19,248 nucleotides of DNA from RGIG995 sp045635765 (GCA_045635765.1 JAZTWH010000081.1:1-19248); one strand, 5' to 3'. Numbered from the stretch's first letter, positions 7,187-14,946 are shown. Translations and numbers: made by a program. Notes: generated from the sequence alone by a model not told the origin.

Positions 7187-8302
7187 TTAATCTTCGAAGG
7201 GGAATTTGTACTGAGTCAGTCCCAATTCGTCACGAACGGAAATCATTTCCTTCTGGACGGCAGGGTTGATCTTCACGCCGGTATTTTTACGGACGCACCA
7301 GGTGTCGTATTCCTTCTCTCCGGCAGTGTAGATGCGATCGCACCCTGGAGCCTTCTGGGAATTCCGCAGATCACGCAGGATCTGACCGGCAATCTTCTTG
7401 AAGGTTTCCAGTCCCATGAACGCTTCCGGATCAATGGCAATGAACCAATGTCCCAGATGGAAGGGGATCTTTTCTCCGTTTTCGCCAATGCCGGAGAGGG
7501 CTCTCAGGAAGTTCCCCTGCTGCAGAGCAGCGGAAAGGATTTCAACCACGGTAGCGTAACCGTAACCCTTGTAGCCGGCCAGTTCTTCACCGATTCCGCC
7601 CAAGGGAGCGAGGGCTGCCTTGCCCGTATTCAGTTCGTCAAGAATGGCAACGGAATCCGTATGGGCAAGACCGTCACGGCCTACAACCATACCGGCAGGC
7701 GTATCTTTTCCGACGCGGGCATAGTATTCAATCTTTCCGCGTTGCGTAATGGAGGTAGCACAGTCGATCACGAAGGGGAATGCTTCATCGGTGGGGAAAC
7801 CGACCGTCAAGGGGTTGGTTCCCAGCATATTCTCCACACCGAAGGTAGGAGCAATGGAAGGACGGGCGTTAGTTCCGGTCATACCGATGCAGCCGGCATT
7901 GGTAGCCATAGTAGCATAGTAACCGGCAATCCCGTAGTGGCAGGAATTGCGAACGGCAACCATACCGATACCGTATTTTTTCGCCTTCTGAATGGCCATA
8001 GTCATTGCCTTATATCCAATCACCTGGCCCATTCCGTCGTGGCCGTCAATCACTGCGGTGGCTGCAAAATCTTTCACCACCTCAACGTTGGTGACAGGGT
8101 TCTGAATTCCGGCCTTAATGCGGTCCAGATAAATGGGCTTAAACCGGTTAACACCGTGAGATTCAATGCCGCGTTTGTCGGATTCCAACAAAATGTCCGC
8201 ACAGATCACAGCGTCTTCCTTGGGGATCCCGTAACCGACGAAGGCGTCGATTACAAAATCTGTAATTGTTTTCCAGTCAACATAGTTTCTAGACTCATCC
8301 AT
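7187..8302 (-). CDS. Ldh-2-family malate/lactate-type dehydrogenase
   Basis: This 371-residue protein belongs to the NAD(P)-dependent family that includes MdhII-type malate dehydrogenase, ComC sulfolactate dehydrogenase and AllD ureidoglycolate dehydrogenase. It is not a Rossmann-fold lactate dehydrogenase. Typical motifs are the catalytic ESHGVNRF (H49), NSCHYGIAGYY (H122), GTNARPSIAPTFG, LGTNPLTVGFP, FVIDCATS and the late GYKGYGYATVVEILSAAL. The exact substrate cannot be read off. Malate is the best guess, because the next gene in the operon is malic enzyme. The ATG follows GGAAAGGAAG. A near-consensus promoter lies just upstream. The family uses NAD or NADP and lacks metal or flavin. Confidence 0.93.
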   Translation of the reverse strand: MDESRNYVDWKTITDFVIDAFVGYGIPKEDAVICADILLESDKRGIESHGVNRFKPIYLDRIKAGIQNPVTNVEVVKDFAATAVIDGHDGMGQVIGYKAMTMAIQKAKKYGIGMVAVRNSCHYGIAGYYATMATNAGCIGMTGTNARPSIAPTFGVENMLGTNPLTVGFPTDEAFPFVIDCATSITQRGKIEYYARVGKDTPAGMVVGRDGLAHTDSVAILDELNTGKAALAPLGGIGEELAGYKGYGYATVVEILSAALQQGNFLRALSGIGENGEKIPFHLGHWFIAIDPEAFMGLETFKKIAGQILRDLRNSQKAPGCDRIYTAGEKEYDTWCVRKNTGVKINPAVQKEMISVRDELGLTQYKFPFED

Positions 8303-8350
8303 TTTTATTTCTTCCTTTCCATAATCGCTTAATGGAATATTTTACAATTA

Positions 8351-8379
8351 AGTATAGCACATTTGTCTTCCAAAGTCAA
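8351..8379 (-). promoter_or_regulatory. Promoter of the dehydrogenase / malic enzyme operon
   Basis: On the minus strand, TTGACT (8379-8374) and TATACT (8356-8351) have a 17-base spacer. They lie about 50 bases upstream of the dehydrogenase ATG, which fits a short leader. Confidence 0.83.
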
Positions 8380-8462
8380 TGATTCTGGCAAAGATGATAA
8401 AGATATTTTACATTTAATACAAAAATAATCTGTTATACCTCCTGTTTTGCGAGGTGAATACC

Positions 8463-8491
8463 TTGACAATTGGAAAATTGTCTGTTATAAT
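8463..8491 (+). promoter_or_regulatory. Perfect-consensus promoter of the LUD gene with operator-like repeats
   Basis: TTGACA (8463-8468) and TATAAT (8486-8491) are separated by 17 bases, a full consensus match. The dyad GACAATT/AATTGTC (8465-8471 with 8476-8482) overlaps the -35 box and spacer. A third AATTGTC at 8489-8495 overlaps the end of the -10 box, 13 bases after the second. This layout resembles a repressor operator. Confidence 0.85.
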
Positions 8492-8533
8492 TGTCTTGTA
8501 CTTATAAATTTTGTCATTGTTAGGTGGTACAAA

Positions 8534-9106
8534 ATGGGGCTGAAAGAAACCTTTGAACGAAGAGGATTCCGATTCGTCGAATTTGAAAATCAAGAGGAGG
8601 CCGTTTCCTTTCTTCGTTCTGAATGTAACGGAAAAAGCGTGTCCTTTGGCGGTTCGGTCACCGTTGGGGAAATCGGGCTTTACGAGGAGCTTGAGAAAAG
8701 TTCAAAATGTGCATGGCACTGGAAAAAGGATTCGGAGAAAGACATTCTTTCCTCGGAGGTCTTTATTACTTCGGCAAACGCCGTTTCCGAGGCGGGCGAG
8801 ATTCTCAATATCGACGGGAATTGCAATCGGATTTCCGCTTCCGTTTACGGCCACGGGCACGTGTATTTTGTTTTCGGACAGAACAAATTAACACCTGATC
8901 TACCTTCCGCCTGGGATCGGGCCCGAAATATTGCGGCACCGAGAAATGCTATGCGGCTGAACCGTAAGACTCCCTGCACTATCGACGGAAAATGCCATGA
9001 TTGTCAAAGCCCCGATTGCATTTGCTCTACCGTTGCAATTATGCGACGTAAGCCCTCCTCCTGTGCCGTAACGTTGGTTCTGATTCGGGAGAATCTGGGG
9101 TATTAA
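8534..9106 (+). CDS. LUD-domain protein (LutC/DUF162 type, lactate utilisation family)
   Basis: LUD-domain proteins include LutC and the C-terminal part of LutB of the L-lactate oxidation complex, although many stand-alone members have no proven role. This protein is 190 residues long and covers the single domain. Supporting features are the SFGGSVTVGEIGLYEEL segment, VFITSANAVSEAGEILNIDGN, an N-R-SA-VYGHGHVYFVFGQNKLT strand region, and a cysteine-rich end with CHDCQSPDCIC followed by a hydrophobic VTLVLIRENLGY strand. The frame is open upstream to 8447, but that part contains the promoter. The ATG at 8534 follows AGGTGG and lies beyond the predicted transcription start, so I chose it. It is divergent from the dehydrogenase/malic enzyme operon, which suggests shared hydroxy-acid metabolism. 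No lutA or lutB lies nearby. Confidence 0.88.
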   Translation: MGLKETFERRGFRFVEFENQEEAVSFLRSECNGKSVSFGGSVTVGEIGLYEELEKSSKCAWHWKKDSEKDILSSEVFITSANAVSEAGEILNIDGNCNRISASVYGHGHVYFVFGQNKLTPDLPSAWDRARNIAAPRNAMRLNRKTPCTIDGKCHDCQSPDCICSTVAIMRRKPSSCAVTLVLIRENLGY

Positions 9107-9840
9107 AGGAATTCCGTACCAAATCCCGAAGCGAATTTGTCTTGATACGACGGAAGCTCCGCTGGCATCCTACCCTTGTGCCAAAGACCGTCAAGAAGAC
9201 TGAAGGGGATCTTGTAACTCAAGATTCCCGCATGGTAAGGAGCCAAGGAATAGAGAGGGTAGTAGACAACGATTTCGCTTCCTGTCAAATAATAATTTTT
9301 CTCGCAGAAGCTTTGCCTTGCGTTTTGGAGGAGATTTTCAAAAAAGAAGATCTCCTCTCGTTTTTTTTGCTGTTCTATTTGTTCGCACACTGCGTTTAAC
9401 ATAATCTTTCGGTAGGGGGCCGTTTCGGAAAAGAAATAGGAGAGCGGAACAGGCCTTCCCATGGAAAGATCCCACGTGTTTGCGGTTCTCACCGTCGTCC
9501 CGTGGGTCCCCCCGCAATAGTAATAACGGTCAAAAACAACCGACGTATAGCGGGAGTCAAGACGCATGGTGGAACACGTGCGGATAAAGGAATGTAGCGT
9601 GAAATCGAATTCCTGCTCCGCCGCCATTTTTGCTTCTTCTTCCGCCCGGTGATAAAAGACGGTCCGTGCTTGGCGGTTGATTTTACGAGCCTGCGTGCGG
9701 TAATGTCCGTTAAAATGGTATTCGCTTTCCTTGGAAAGAGGCCCCATAATTTGGGGATAGAATATTTTTAACTCCAAGATGGGTTTATTGTCCATACAAA
9801 GCAAGCTTTCGATGGTTTCTCCCGTCATGTTGAATTGCAT
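9103..9840 (-). CDS. DUF3298-like protein, apparently cytoplasmic
   Basis: This 245-residue protein has DUF3298-type hallmarks. A YYYCGGTHGTT segment (about residues 106-116) is followed by NTWDLSMGRPVPL, and near the end VVYYPLYSLAPYHAGI leads to a short strand. In the anti-sigma factor RsiV and relatives this domain lies outside the membrane behind a membrane span. Here I see neither a signal peptide nor a span, so the protein is probably cytoplasmic. Its role is unknown. The start at 9840 is preferred over the in-frame ATG at 9855, because the Shine-Dalgarno GGGAGG falls between them. The last stop bases overlap those of the convergent LUD gene. No ECF sigma gene is adjacent. Confidence 0.8.
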   Translation of the reverse strand: MQFNMTGETIESLLCMDNKPILELKIFYPQIMGPLSKESEYHFNGHYRTQARKINRQARTVFYHRAEEEAKMAAEQEFDFTLHSFIRTCSTMRLDSRYTSVVFDRYYYCGGTHGTTVRTANTWDLSMGRPVPLSYFFSETAPYRKIMLNAVCEQIEQQKKREEIFFFENLLQNARQSFCEKNYYLTGSEIVVYYPLYSLAPYHAGILSYKIPFSLLDGLWHKGRMPAELPSYQDKFASGFGTEFL

Positions 9841-9874
9841 TGTATCGCCTCCCATTGATGGTTCTGAGGTAAAA

Positions 9875-9883
9875 AGTATAACA
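9875..9883 (-). promoter_or_regulatory. Extended -10 promoter of the DUF3298-like gene
   Basis: On the minus strand, TGTTATACT (9883-9875) is an extended -10 element about 35 bases upstream of the ATG. No good -35 hexamer is visible at 16-18 bases, so recognition would rely on the TG extension. Confidence 0.55.
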
Positions 9884-9929
9884 TTATCGGAACAACTGAA
9901 ACATAAATCTTACATTTCTATGAAAACAC

Positions 9930-9970
9930 TTGCTTTTCCGCCGGGGATTTGTTATAATAAATGCTATAAT
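9930..9970 (+). promoter_or_regulatory. Promoter of the prolyl isomerase gene with tandem -10 boxes
   Basis: TTGCTT (9930-9935) and TATAAT (9953-9958) have a 17-base spacer. A second perfect TATAAT follows at 9965-9970, inside a repeated TATAATAAA. The predicted leader to the ATG at 10060 is about 85-95 bases. Confidence 0.75.
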
Positions 9971-10059
9971 AAACAAGAGATTTGCTCCGTGCAATTCATG
10001 GTCCTTTTCGTTTTTCATGTGGATTGCGGACAAATCCAAAATACAAAGGATGGATCATT

Positions 10060-11535
10060 ATGTCGAAAACTCCCGCAAAAAAGAATACGGATACGATTTG
10101 GTCTCCGGCTGTTAAGATCGTGGCCCTCGTTTGTGCGTTGGTTCTCATCGCCTCCCTTGCGTTGGCCGTTGTTGCCAAGACCGGTTATTTCCGCCGTTCT
10201 ACCACGGTTATGAAGGTCGGTGAAACGGAAATCAATGCGATCGAATTCAATTATGGCTACTATACCGCTTTGAACGAGTTTTACTCGCAGTATTACTATT
10301 ATGCAAGCATGATCGGGTTTGATACCTCCATGTCTCTGAAGAGCCAACCTTGCTATTTTGATTCCAGCATGAGTTGGTATGATTATTTTGTCAACCAGGC
10401 CAAAATCCAATACGAAGAGTTGTATCTTGTTTACAATAAGGCTGTGGAAGAAGGCTTTTCTATGACCGAGGAGTCTGCCAAGTCCTTGGAGGAAGCTCTC
10501 AAAACTCTCGAAGATGCCGCAAAGGATGCAAAAACCAGCGAGAACAAATACCTGCAATCCATGTACGGGCCCAACATCACCAAGGATGACTACAAGGAGT
10601 TCACGACCCGTCGTTTGATTTTTGCGGATTTCTACGAAAAATACATGGACAGCCTTGAATATAAGAACGAGGATATTGAAAAGTATTATTCCGACAATAA
10701 AACCGACTTTGACGTAGTTGACTATTATTCTTATACCGCCAAGGCTGATTCTGCGAACAATAAGTCTGCCGAGGAAGTCGCAAACGGAATTAAGGATGCG
10801 TCTACGGATACGGAATCCTTCCTTGCGACCCTGAAGCCCATTGTCGGTGAGGATATTTTTAAGGCAGAAACTTATCTTAAGGAAGGTGCCACCTATACCA
10901 AGGGAGATGACACCTCCGAATGGCTCTTTGATAAAGACCGCAAAGCCGGAGACGTTACGGTGATCAAAACCAAGGCTGCTTCTTCTACCGCCTCCGACAC
11001 CTATACGGTTATTTGCTTCCTGGAACGTGGCCGGGAAGAATATAAATTGGCTACCATGCGTCACATCCTCTTCATGGTGGAAGATTTGACGGACGACAAG
11101 GGAAATACCATCAAAGACGAGAATGGCGTAGCCAAGACCAACGATGCGGAACAAAAGGCAGAGGCCGAAAAGATTTTGAAGCAGTGGCAGGATGGTGCCG
11201 CTACGCAAGAATCCTTTGCAGCTCTGGTAAAAGATCATTCCGATGATGAGGGAAGCGTCAACAACGGCGGTCTCTACGAGGATTTTGACCAGACTACGAT
11301 GGTGGATGAAATCACTGACTGGATCTGGGCAGAAGGCCGAAAAGCCGGAGATTGCGAAATCGTTAAGACTTCTTACGGTTATCACATCGTGTATTTCGTT
11401 GAATACGGGGAAGAAAAGTGGAGTTCCGACGTTGTAAGCACCTTGAAGGCAAAGGATTATAGCGATTATCTTACTTCTCTCAGAGAAAAATATCCCATGA
11501 GCTTCAATGAAAAAGGATTGTCTCAGGTCGGCTGA
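10060..11535 (+). CDS. Membrane-anchored parvulin-type peptidyl-prolyl isomerase (PrsA/SurA-like)
   Basis: This 491-residue foldase-like protein has a basic N-terminus and one membrane span (about residues 20-39), then a large extracellular part. The first part (about 48-310) is a helical SurA_N-like chaperone region, rich in Tyr, Glu and Lys. The parvulin (PPIC) domain is at about 331-452: it starts at ATMRHILF, continues through the segment with DDEGSVNNGGLYEDF, and ends at GYHIVYFVEYGEEKW. Such proteins help exported proteins fold on the outer face of the membrane. There is no lipobox cysteine, so unlike PrsA it is anchored by its helix. The frame is open to 9982, but ATG 10060 has AAAGGA before it and avoids coding through the leader. 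A hairpin follows the stop. Confidence 0.9.
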   Translation: MSKTPAKKNTDTIWSPAVKIVALVCALVLIASLALAVVAKTGYFRRSTTVMKVGETEINAIEFNYGYYTALNEFYSQYYYYASMIGFDTSMSLKSQPCYFDSSMSWYDYFVNQAKIQYEELYLVYNKAVEEGFSMTEESAKSLEEALKTLEDAAKDAKTSENKYLQSMYGPNITKDDYKEFTTRRLIFADFYEKYMDSLEYKNEDIEKYYSDNKTDFDVVDYYSYTAKADSANNKSAEEVANGIKDASTDTESFLATLKPIVGEDIFKAETYLKEGATYTKGDDTSEWLFDKDRKAGDVTVIKTKAASSTASDTYTVICFLERGREEYKLATMRHILFMVEDLTDDKGNTIKDENGVAKTNDAEQKAEAEKILKQWQDGAATQESFAALVKDHSDDEGSVNNGGLYEDFDQTTMVDEITDWIWAEGRKAGDCEIVKTSYGYHIVYFVEYGEEKWSSDVVSTLKAKDYSDYLTSLREKYPMSFNEKGLSQVG

Positions 11536-11551
11536 TAAAGCTGTTTTGAGT

Positions 11552-11577
11552 GCGGGCAGCACCGATTTGCTGCCCGC
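11552..11577 (+). terminator. GC-rich hairpin after the prolyl isomerase gene
   Basis: A perfect 10-bp stem, GCGGGCAGCA paired with TGCTGCCCGC (11552-11561 with 11568-11577), has a 6-base loop and is followed by CTTCCTGTATTTTTAT. The T tract is delayed and overlaps the possible ATG start of the next gene, so termination is probably partial. Confidence 0.65.
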
Positions 11578-11609
11578 CTTCCTGTATTTTTATGGAAGGG
11601 GGCCTGTTT

Positions 11610-12512
11610 TTGGATCTTCAGCATTGTACCTTGTGCCCCCGACAGTGCGGTGCAGATCGGACACGGTCTACGGGACTTTGCGGGGCCGGTAGTAGTCTTC
11701 GGATTGCTCGTGCATCCCTTCATTTTGGCGAAGAACCTTGTATTACGGGGTCTTGCGGTTCCGGGACGGTATTCTTTTCCGGTTGCACTCTGCAATGTCG
11801 GTTTTGCCAGAACCGATCCATCAGTTATGAAGGTTTTGGGGAAGACGTTTCCACGGAGAGGCTTTCGGAGATCTTTCTGGAGTTGCAAGTTGCCGGGGCT
11901 GAAAATATCAATCTTGTTACCCCCTCCCATTTTGCACCAATGATTTCCATGGCCCTAAAGGCCGTTAAAAACCTTTTGCACGTTCCTGTCATATGCAACT
12001 GCGGCGGATATGAATCGGAAGAAATTTTGCGGTATTTTGATGGACTTGTGGATGTATATCTGCCGGATCTGAAGTACTGTTCTGCCGATCGTTCTCTCCG
12101 ATATTCGGGTGTAGAGGACTATTTCAAAATTGCCTCAAAGGCACTGCAGGAAATGTACCGTCAAACCGGTCCTTGTGTTTTTTCCAGCAAAGGATTGTTG
12201 ACAAAGGGACTTTTGATCCGTCATCTGGTTCTCCCCGGAGGAAAGCAAGATTCTCGGGATCTTCTTCACTGGATTTCCCGCACGTTTCCTCCAAACTCCG
12301 TTCGGGTAAGTCTGATGCGGCAGTACACTCCTTGTGGAGATCTCGCCCATTGTCCCGAGCTTAACCGCAAGCTGTTTTCGATGGAATATTCCGCAGTTCT
12401 TTCCACCGCGTCCGATCTTGGTTTGACGGGTTATATGCAGGAAAAGGGTTGCGATAATTTTACAATGACACCGATTTTTGATCTCACCGGTGTCAGGAAG
12501 GATACACAATGA
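11610..12512 (+). CDS. Radical SAM protein of the PflX / COG1313 type
   Basis: These proteins resemble pyruvate formate-lyase activating enzymes, but their target is not established. The N-terminus carries a cysteine motif, CTLCPRQC (C6, C9, C13). The radical SAM cluster motif CTLQCRFC (C59, C63, C66) follows FFSGC-type context, and LVTPSHF, GLVDVYLPDLKY, LLIRHLVLPGG and VSLMRQYTP match the family along its whole length. The frame is open from 11550. An ATG at 11592 lacks a ribosome site, whereas the TTG at 11610 has AAGGGGG seven bases upstream and gives the usual short N-terminus, so I chose TTG (300 residues); the ATG would add six. The stop overlaps the next start as ATGA, so translation is probably coupled to the ribulokinase gene. 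Confidence 0.88.
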   Translation: MDLQHCTLCPRQCGADRTRSTGLCGAGSSLRIARASLHFGEEPCITGSCGSGTVFFSGCTLQCRFCQNRSISYEGFGEDVSTERLSEIFLELQVAGAENINLVTPSHFAPMISMALKAVKNLLHVPVICNCGGYESEEILRYFDGLVDVYLPDLKYCSADRSLRYSGVEDYFKIASKALQEMYRQTGPCVFSSKGLLTKGLLIRHLVLPGGKQDSRDLLHWISRTFPPNSVRVSLMRQYTPCGDLAHCPELNRKLFSMEYSAVLSTASDLGLTGYMQEKGCDNFTMTPIFDLTGVRKDTQ

Positions 12513-14179
12513 TGAAACGTTATGTAATCGGTCTTGATTACGGGTCTCTTTCCGGCCGTGCATTGTTGGTCAACGTGGAGACGGGGGAGGAAATTGCAGA
12601 GAGCGTTCTGGAATATCCCCATGCCATTCTGTCAGAGCAATTGCCGGATGGAACCCCCCTTCCTGTAGATTCGGCAATTCAGCACCCGCAGGATTATCTG
12701 GACGTGCTTTCTACGGTGATCCGGGATGTCATGAAAAAGGGTTCCGTTTCCCCGGAGCAGGTTGTTGGCGTCGGAGTCGATTTTACGGCGGCGACGATTC
12801 TTCCCGTGGACCGGGATCTTATGCCAATTTGCTTTGACGAAAAGTTTCAATCTCATCCCAAAGCATACGTCACTATGTGGAAGGATCACACGGCGGCACC
12901 CCAAGCCGCTTTGATCGATAAGGTTTGTGCAGAATTAAAGGAGAAACGCATTTCTTACCTTGGGAACAAATGCTCTGCAGAAAACGGGATTGCCAAGGTC
13001 CTTTCCATACTGCAGACCGATGAGGAAGTCTACCGGTCCGCATACCGCATTTTGGAAGCAGGTTGTTGGATTACAATGTTACTTTGCGGTGAGGAAAAGA
13101 TCGGCTATAACTTTGCCGCGGCAAAAGAATTTTGGAACCCGGTTTTGGGTGGTTATCCCTCGAAGGAATTTATGAAGGCCCTGGATCCCCGATTTGAAAA
13201 CGTCGTCGAGGAAAAATTCGGGGGAGACTTGGTTTCCTATGATTCTTGTTTTGGTAAAATAACGTCCCGCGGTGCCGCACTGACCGGCTTAAAAGAAGGA
13301 ACTGCCGTATCGGTTCCCTTTGTGGACGGTTTCGCATCTATGGGAGCGTGCGGTGCGATTGTTCCCGGAAAAATGGCTATGATTATCGGTACGTCAATGT
13401 GCCATATCGTGTCGTCCGCCAAAGACGTTCGGATTCCCGGTCTTTTTGCTACGGTCCCGGATAGCGTTATTCCGGGGTATACGACTTACGAAGGGGGGCA
13501 GGCCAGCTGCGGAGACCTGTTTGCGTGGTTTATCGATCGGTGTCTCCCGTCTTCTTATCACACCGAAGCAAATGAGCGAAATATTTCAATCCATAAACTT
13601 CTGCGGGAAAAACTGAAGGACACGGCTCCCGGTTCTACGGGTCTTCTGTGCTTGGATTGGTTCAATGGGAATCGGAGCATCCTCAGCAATGCCGATCTTT
13701 CCGGCTTGATCGTCGGACTGACCCTTCAGACAAAACCGGAAGAGATTTACAGAGCACTTTTAGAGGGTTCCGTTTTTGGTACCCGACGGATACTAGAGCA
13801 AATGGAGCAGTACGGCGTTTCCATCGACGAGATCGTTGCGTGCGGCGGAATTGCCCATAAAGACGAATTGATGATGCAAATGTTTGCCGACATCACCAAT
13901 CGGCCCATTCGCGTTTGTGCCTCCTCCCAGGCACCTGCACTGACCATGGCCATGTATGCCGCAGTTGCTGCCGGGAGAGAAAATGGAGGATACGATTGCC
14001 TGGAGGATGCCGTTTCCGTCATGTCAAAGCTTCTTGACCGGGTTTATCGTCCGATCGCGGAAAATCATAAGGTCTATAACAAATTGTACGAGCAATATCT
14101 TGTGCTTCATGATGCCTTTGGAATTCAGAATAACGTGATGAAAACATTAAGAGAAATCCGTGCGGAAGGGAACCGATAA
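12509..14179 (+). CDS. araB: Ribulokinase-like FGGY-family carbohydrate kinase (AraB type)
   Basis: AraB phosphorylates L-ribulose (and some other pentuloses) with ATP in arabinose use. The 556 residues cover both FGGY domains. Hallmarks are GLDYGSLSGRALLV at the N-terminus, GVGVDFTAATILPVD, MWKDHTAAPQA, LGNKCSAENGIAK, the ATP-side IGTSMCHIV, GYTTYEGGQASCGDLFAW, LLCLDWFNGNRSI and CGGIAHKDELMMQMFADITNRPI. The later helix reads ALTMAMYAAVAAG, where AraB proteins usually have ALGAAI, so nucleotide-side details differ and the substrate is less certain. AGGAAGG precedes the ATG at 12509, which overlaps the stop of the radical SAM gene. araA, araD and sugar transport genes are not in the window. 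Confidence 0.88.
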   Translation: MMKRYVIGLDYGSLSGRALLVNVETGEEIAESVLEYPHAILSEQLPDGTPLPVDSAIQHPQDYLDVLSTVIRDVMKKGSVSPEQVVGVGVDFTAATILPVDRDLMPICFDEKFQSHPKAYVTMWKDHTAAPQAALIDKVCAELKEKRISYLGNKCSAENGIAKVLSILQTDEEVYRSAYRILEAGCWITMLLCGEEKIGYNFAAAKEFWNPVLGGYPSKEFMKALDPRFENVVEEKFGGDLVSYDSCFGKITSRGAALTGLKEGTAVSVPFVDGFASMGACGAIVPGKMAMIIGTSMCHIVSSAKDVRIPGLFATVPDSVIPGYTTYEGGQASCGDLFAWFIDRCLPSSYHTEANERNISIHKLLREKLKDTAPGSTGLLCLDWFNGNRSILSNADLSGLIVGLTLQTKPEEIYRALLEGSVFGTRRILEQMEQYGVSIDEIVACGGIAHKDELMMQMFADITNRPIRVCASSQAPALTMAMYAAVAAGRENGGYDCLEDAVSVMSKLLDRVYRPIAENHKVYNKLYEQYLVLHDAFGIQNNVMKTLREIRAEGNR

Positions 14180-14181
14180 CT

Positions 14182-14868
14182 ATGGCGGAGCATTTATATA
14201 CTATCGCAATTAACGAGCATTTCGGAAAGAAATGCGGTTGCCCCGTATGTTCTTTGTATTCCATGTTGGAAAAAAACGAGATCGACACCATTACTGGTGC
14301 TGCAATGATGGAGCCCACCGTGCGGATCGAAACCAACCGGGTTGGATTTTGCGAGGAGCATTTCAACATGATGATCACCAACGGAAAACGCCTGCCGGTT
14401 GCGTTGATCCTACAGTCTCATCTCGAAGAGATCCGTGTGCGTATCAATTCAGAAAAACCCGATACAACGGAGAAATATCTGTCTCATTTGGAAGAGTCCT
14501 GTTACGTATGCACAAAAATCAATGATAAGATGAAAAACGTTTATTCCAACATTGTTTATTTGTGGAAGAACGACGAAGAATTTCAAAGGCTCTTTGCGGA
14601 GCAACCGCGGTTTTGCTTACCCCATTATCGTGCACTTTTGGTCGCATCGAAGGAGTTGGGACGAAAGGATCGAAATTCCTTTTGCCAATCTTTGGGTGCC
14701 GTTACGGAATCGTCTTTAAAATCCTTAAGCGGTGATATTGACTGGTTCTGCAAAAAGTTTGATTACCGCTTTGCCAAGGAAGATTGGAAAAACAGCAAGG
14801 ACGCCATTGAAAGAACCGTTGAAGCACTTACCTCAAAGCTTCCCCGAAGACCCAATGACGATATTTGA
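14182..14868 (+). CDS. DUF6062-type protein with two CxxC / FCxxH modules
   Basis: This 228-residue protein matches what I know of the DUF6062 family of anaerobic Bacillota, whose function is unknown. Two similar modules are visible. The first is CGCPVC (C18, C20, C23) with VGFCEEH (C57, H60). The second is CYVC (C107, C110) with RFCLPH (C145, H148). The spacing between each CxxC and its CxxH is nearly the same, 33 and 34 residues. This arrangement suggests two zinc- or iron-sulfur-binding sites made by duplication. The rest is helical and charged, with no signal peptide or membrane span. The ATG lies two bases after the araB stop, with AAGGGA ten bases upstream, so it is cotranscribed and perhaps translationally coupled with araB. 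Confidence 0.8.
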   Translation: MAEHLYTIAINEHFGKKCGCPVCSLYSMLEKNEIDTITGAAMMEPTVRIETNRVGFCEEHFNMMITNGKRLPVALILQSHLEEIRVRINSEKPDTTEKYLSHLEESCYVCTKINDKMKNVYSNIVYLWKNDEEFQRLFAEQPRFCLPHYRALLVASKELGRKDRNSFCQSLGAVTESSLKSLSGDIDWFCKKFDYRFAKEDWKNSKDAIERTVEALTSKLPRRPNDDI

Positions 14869-14885
14869 AATAATTATGAAGAGAC

Positions 14886-14914
14886 TTGACATTGTCCCTC
14901 GAATCAGGTATAAT
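14886..14914 (+). promoter_or_regulatory. Perfect-consensus promoter of the acyl carrier protein gene
   Basis: TTGACA (14886-14891) and TATAAT (14909-14914) have a 17-base spacer. The predicted start lies about 25 bases before the ATG, and GAGGAG lies just before the ATG. Confidence 0.9.
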
Positions 14915-14946
14915 AATGACATAACTTAATTACGAGGAGTAATTTT

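Noticed and set aside
7025..8332. A 435-codon plus-strand open frame across the Ldh-family gene
   Set aside because: It is a shadow of a protein with strong family motifs, and it runs over the gene's ribosome site and spacer.
8447..8533. Longer N-terminus of the LUD protein
   Set aside because: It would start upstream of a perfect-consensus promoter whose transcript begins after it. ATG 8534 has its own ribosome site.
9982..10059. Longer N-terminus of the prolyl isomerase
   Set aside because: It would put 26 polar residues in front of the membrane signal, and ATG 10060 has AAAGGA upstream.
10015..11562. A 515-codon open frame on the minus strand across the prolyl isomerase gene
   Set aside because: It is antisense to a gene with clear TM and parvulin motifs. 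It has no ribosome site, and its composition follows from the codon bias of the sense gene.
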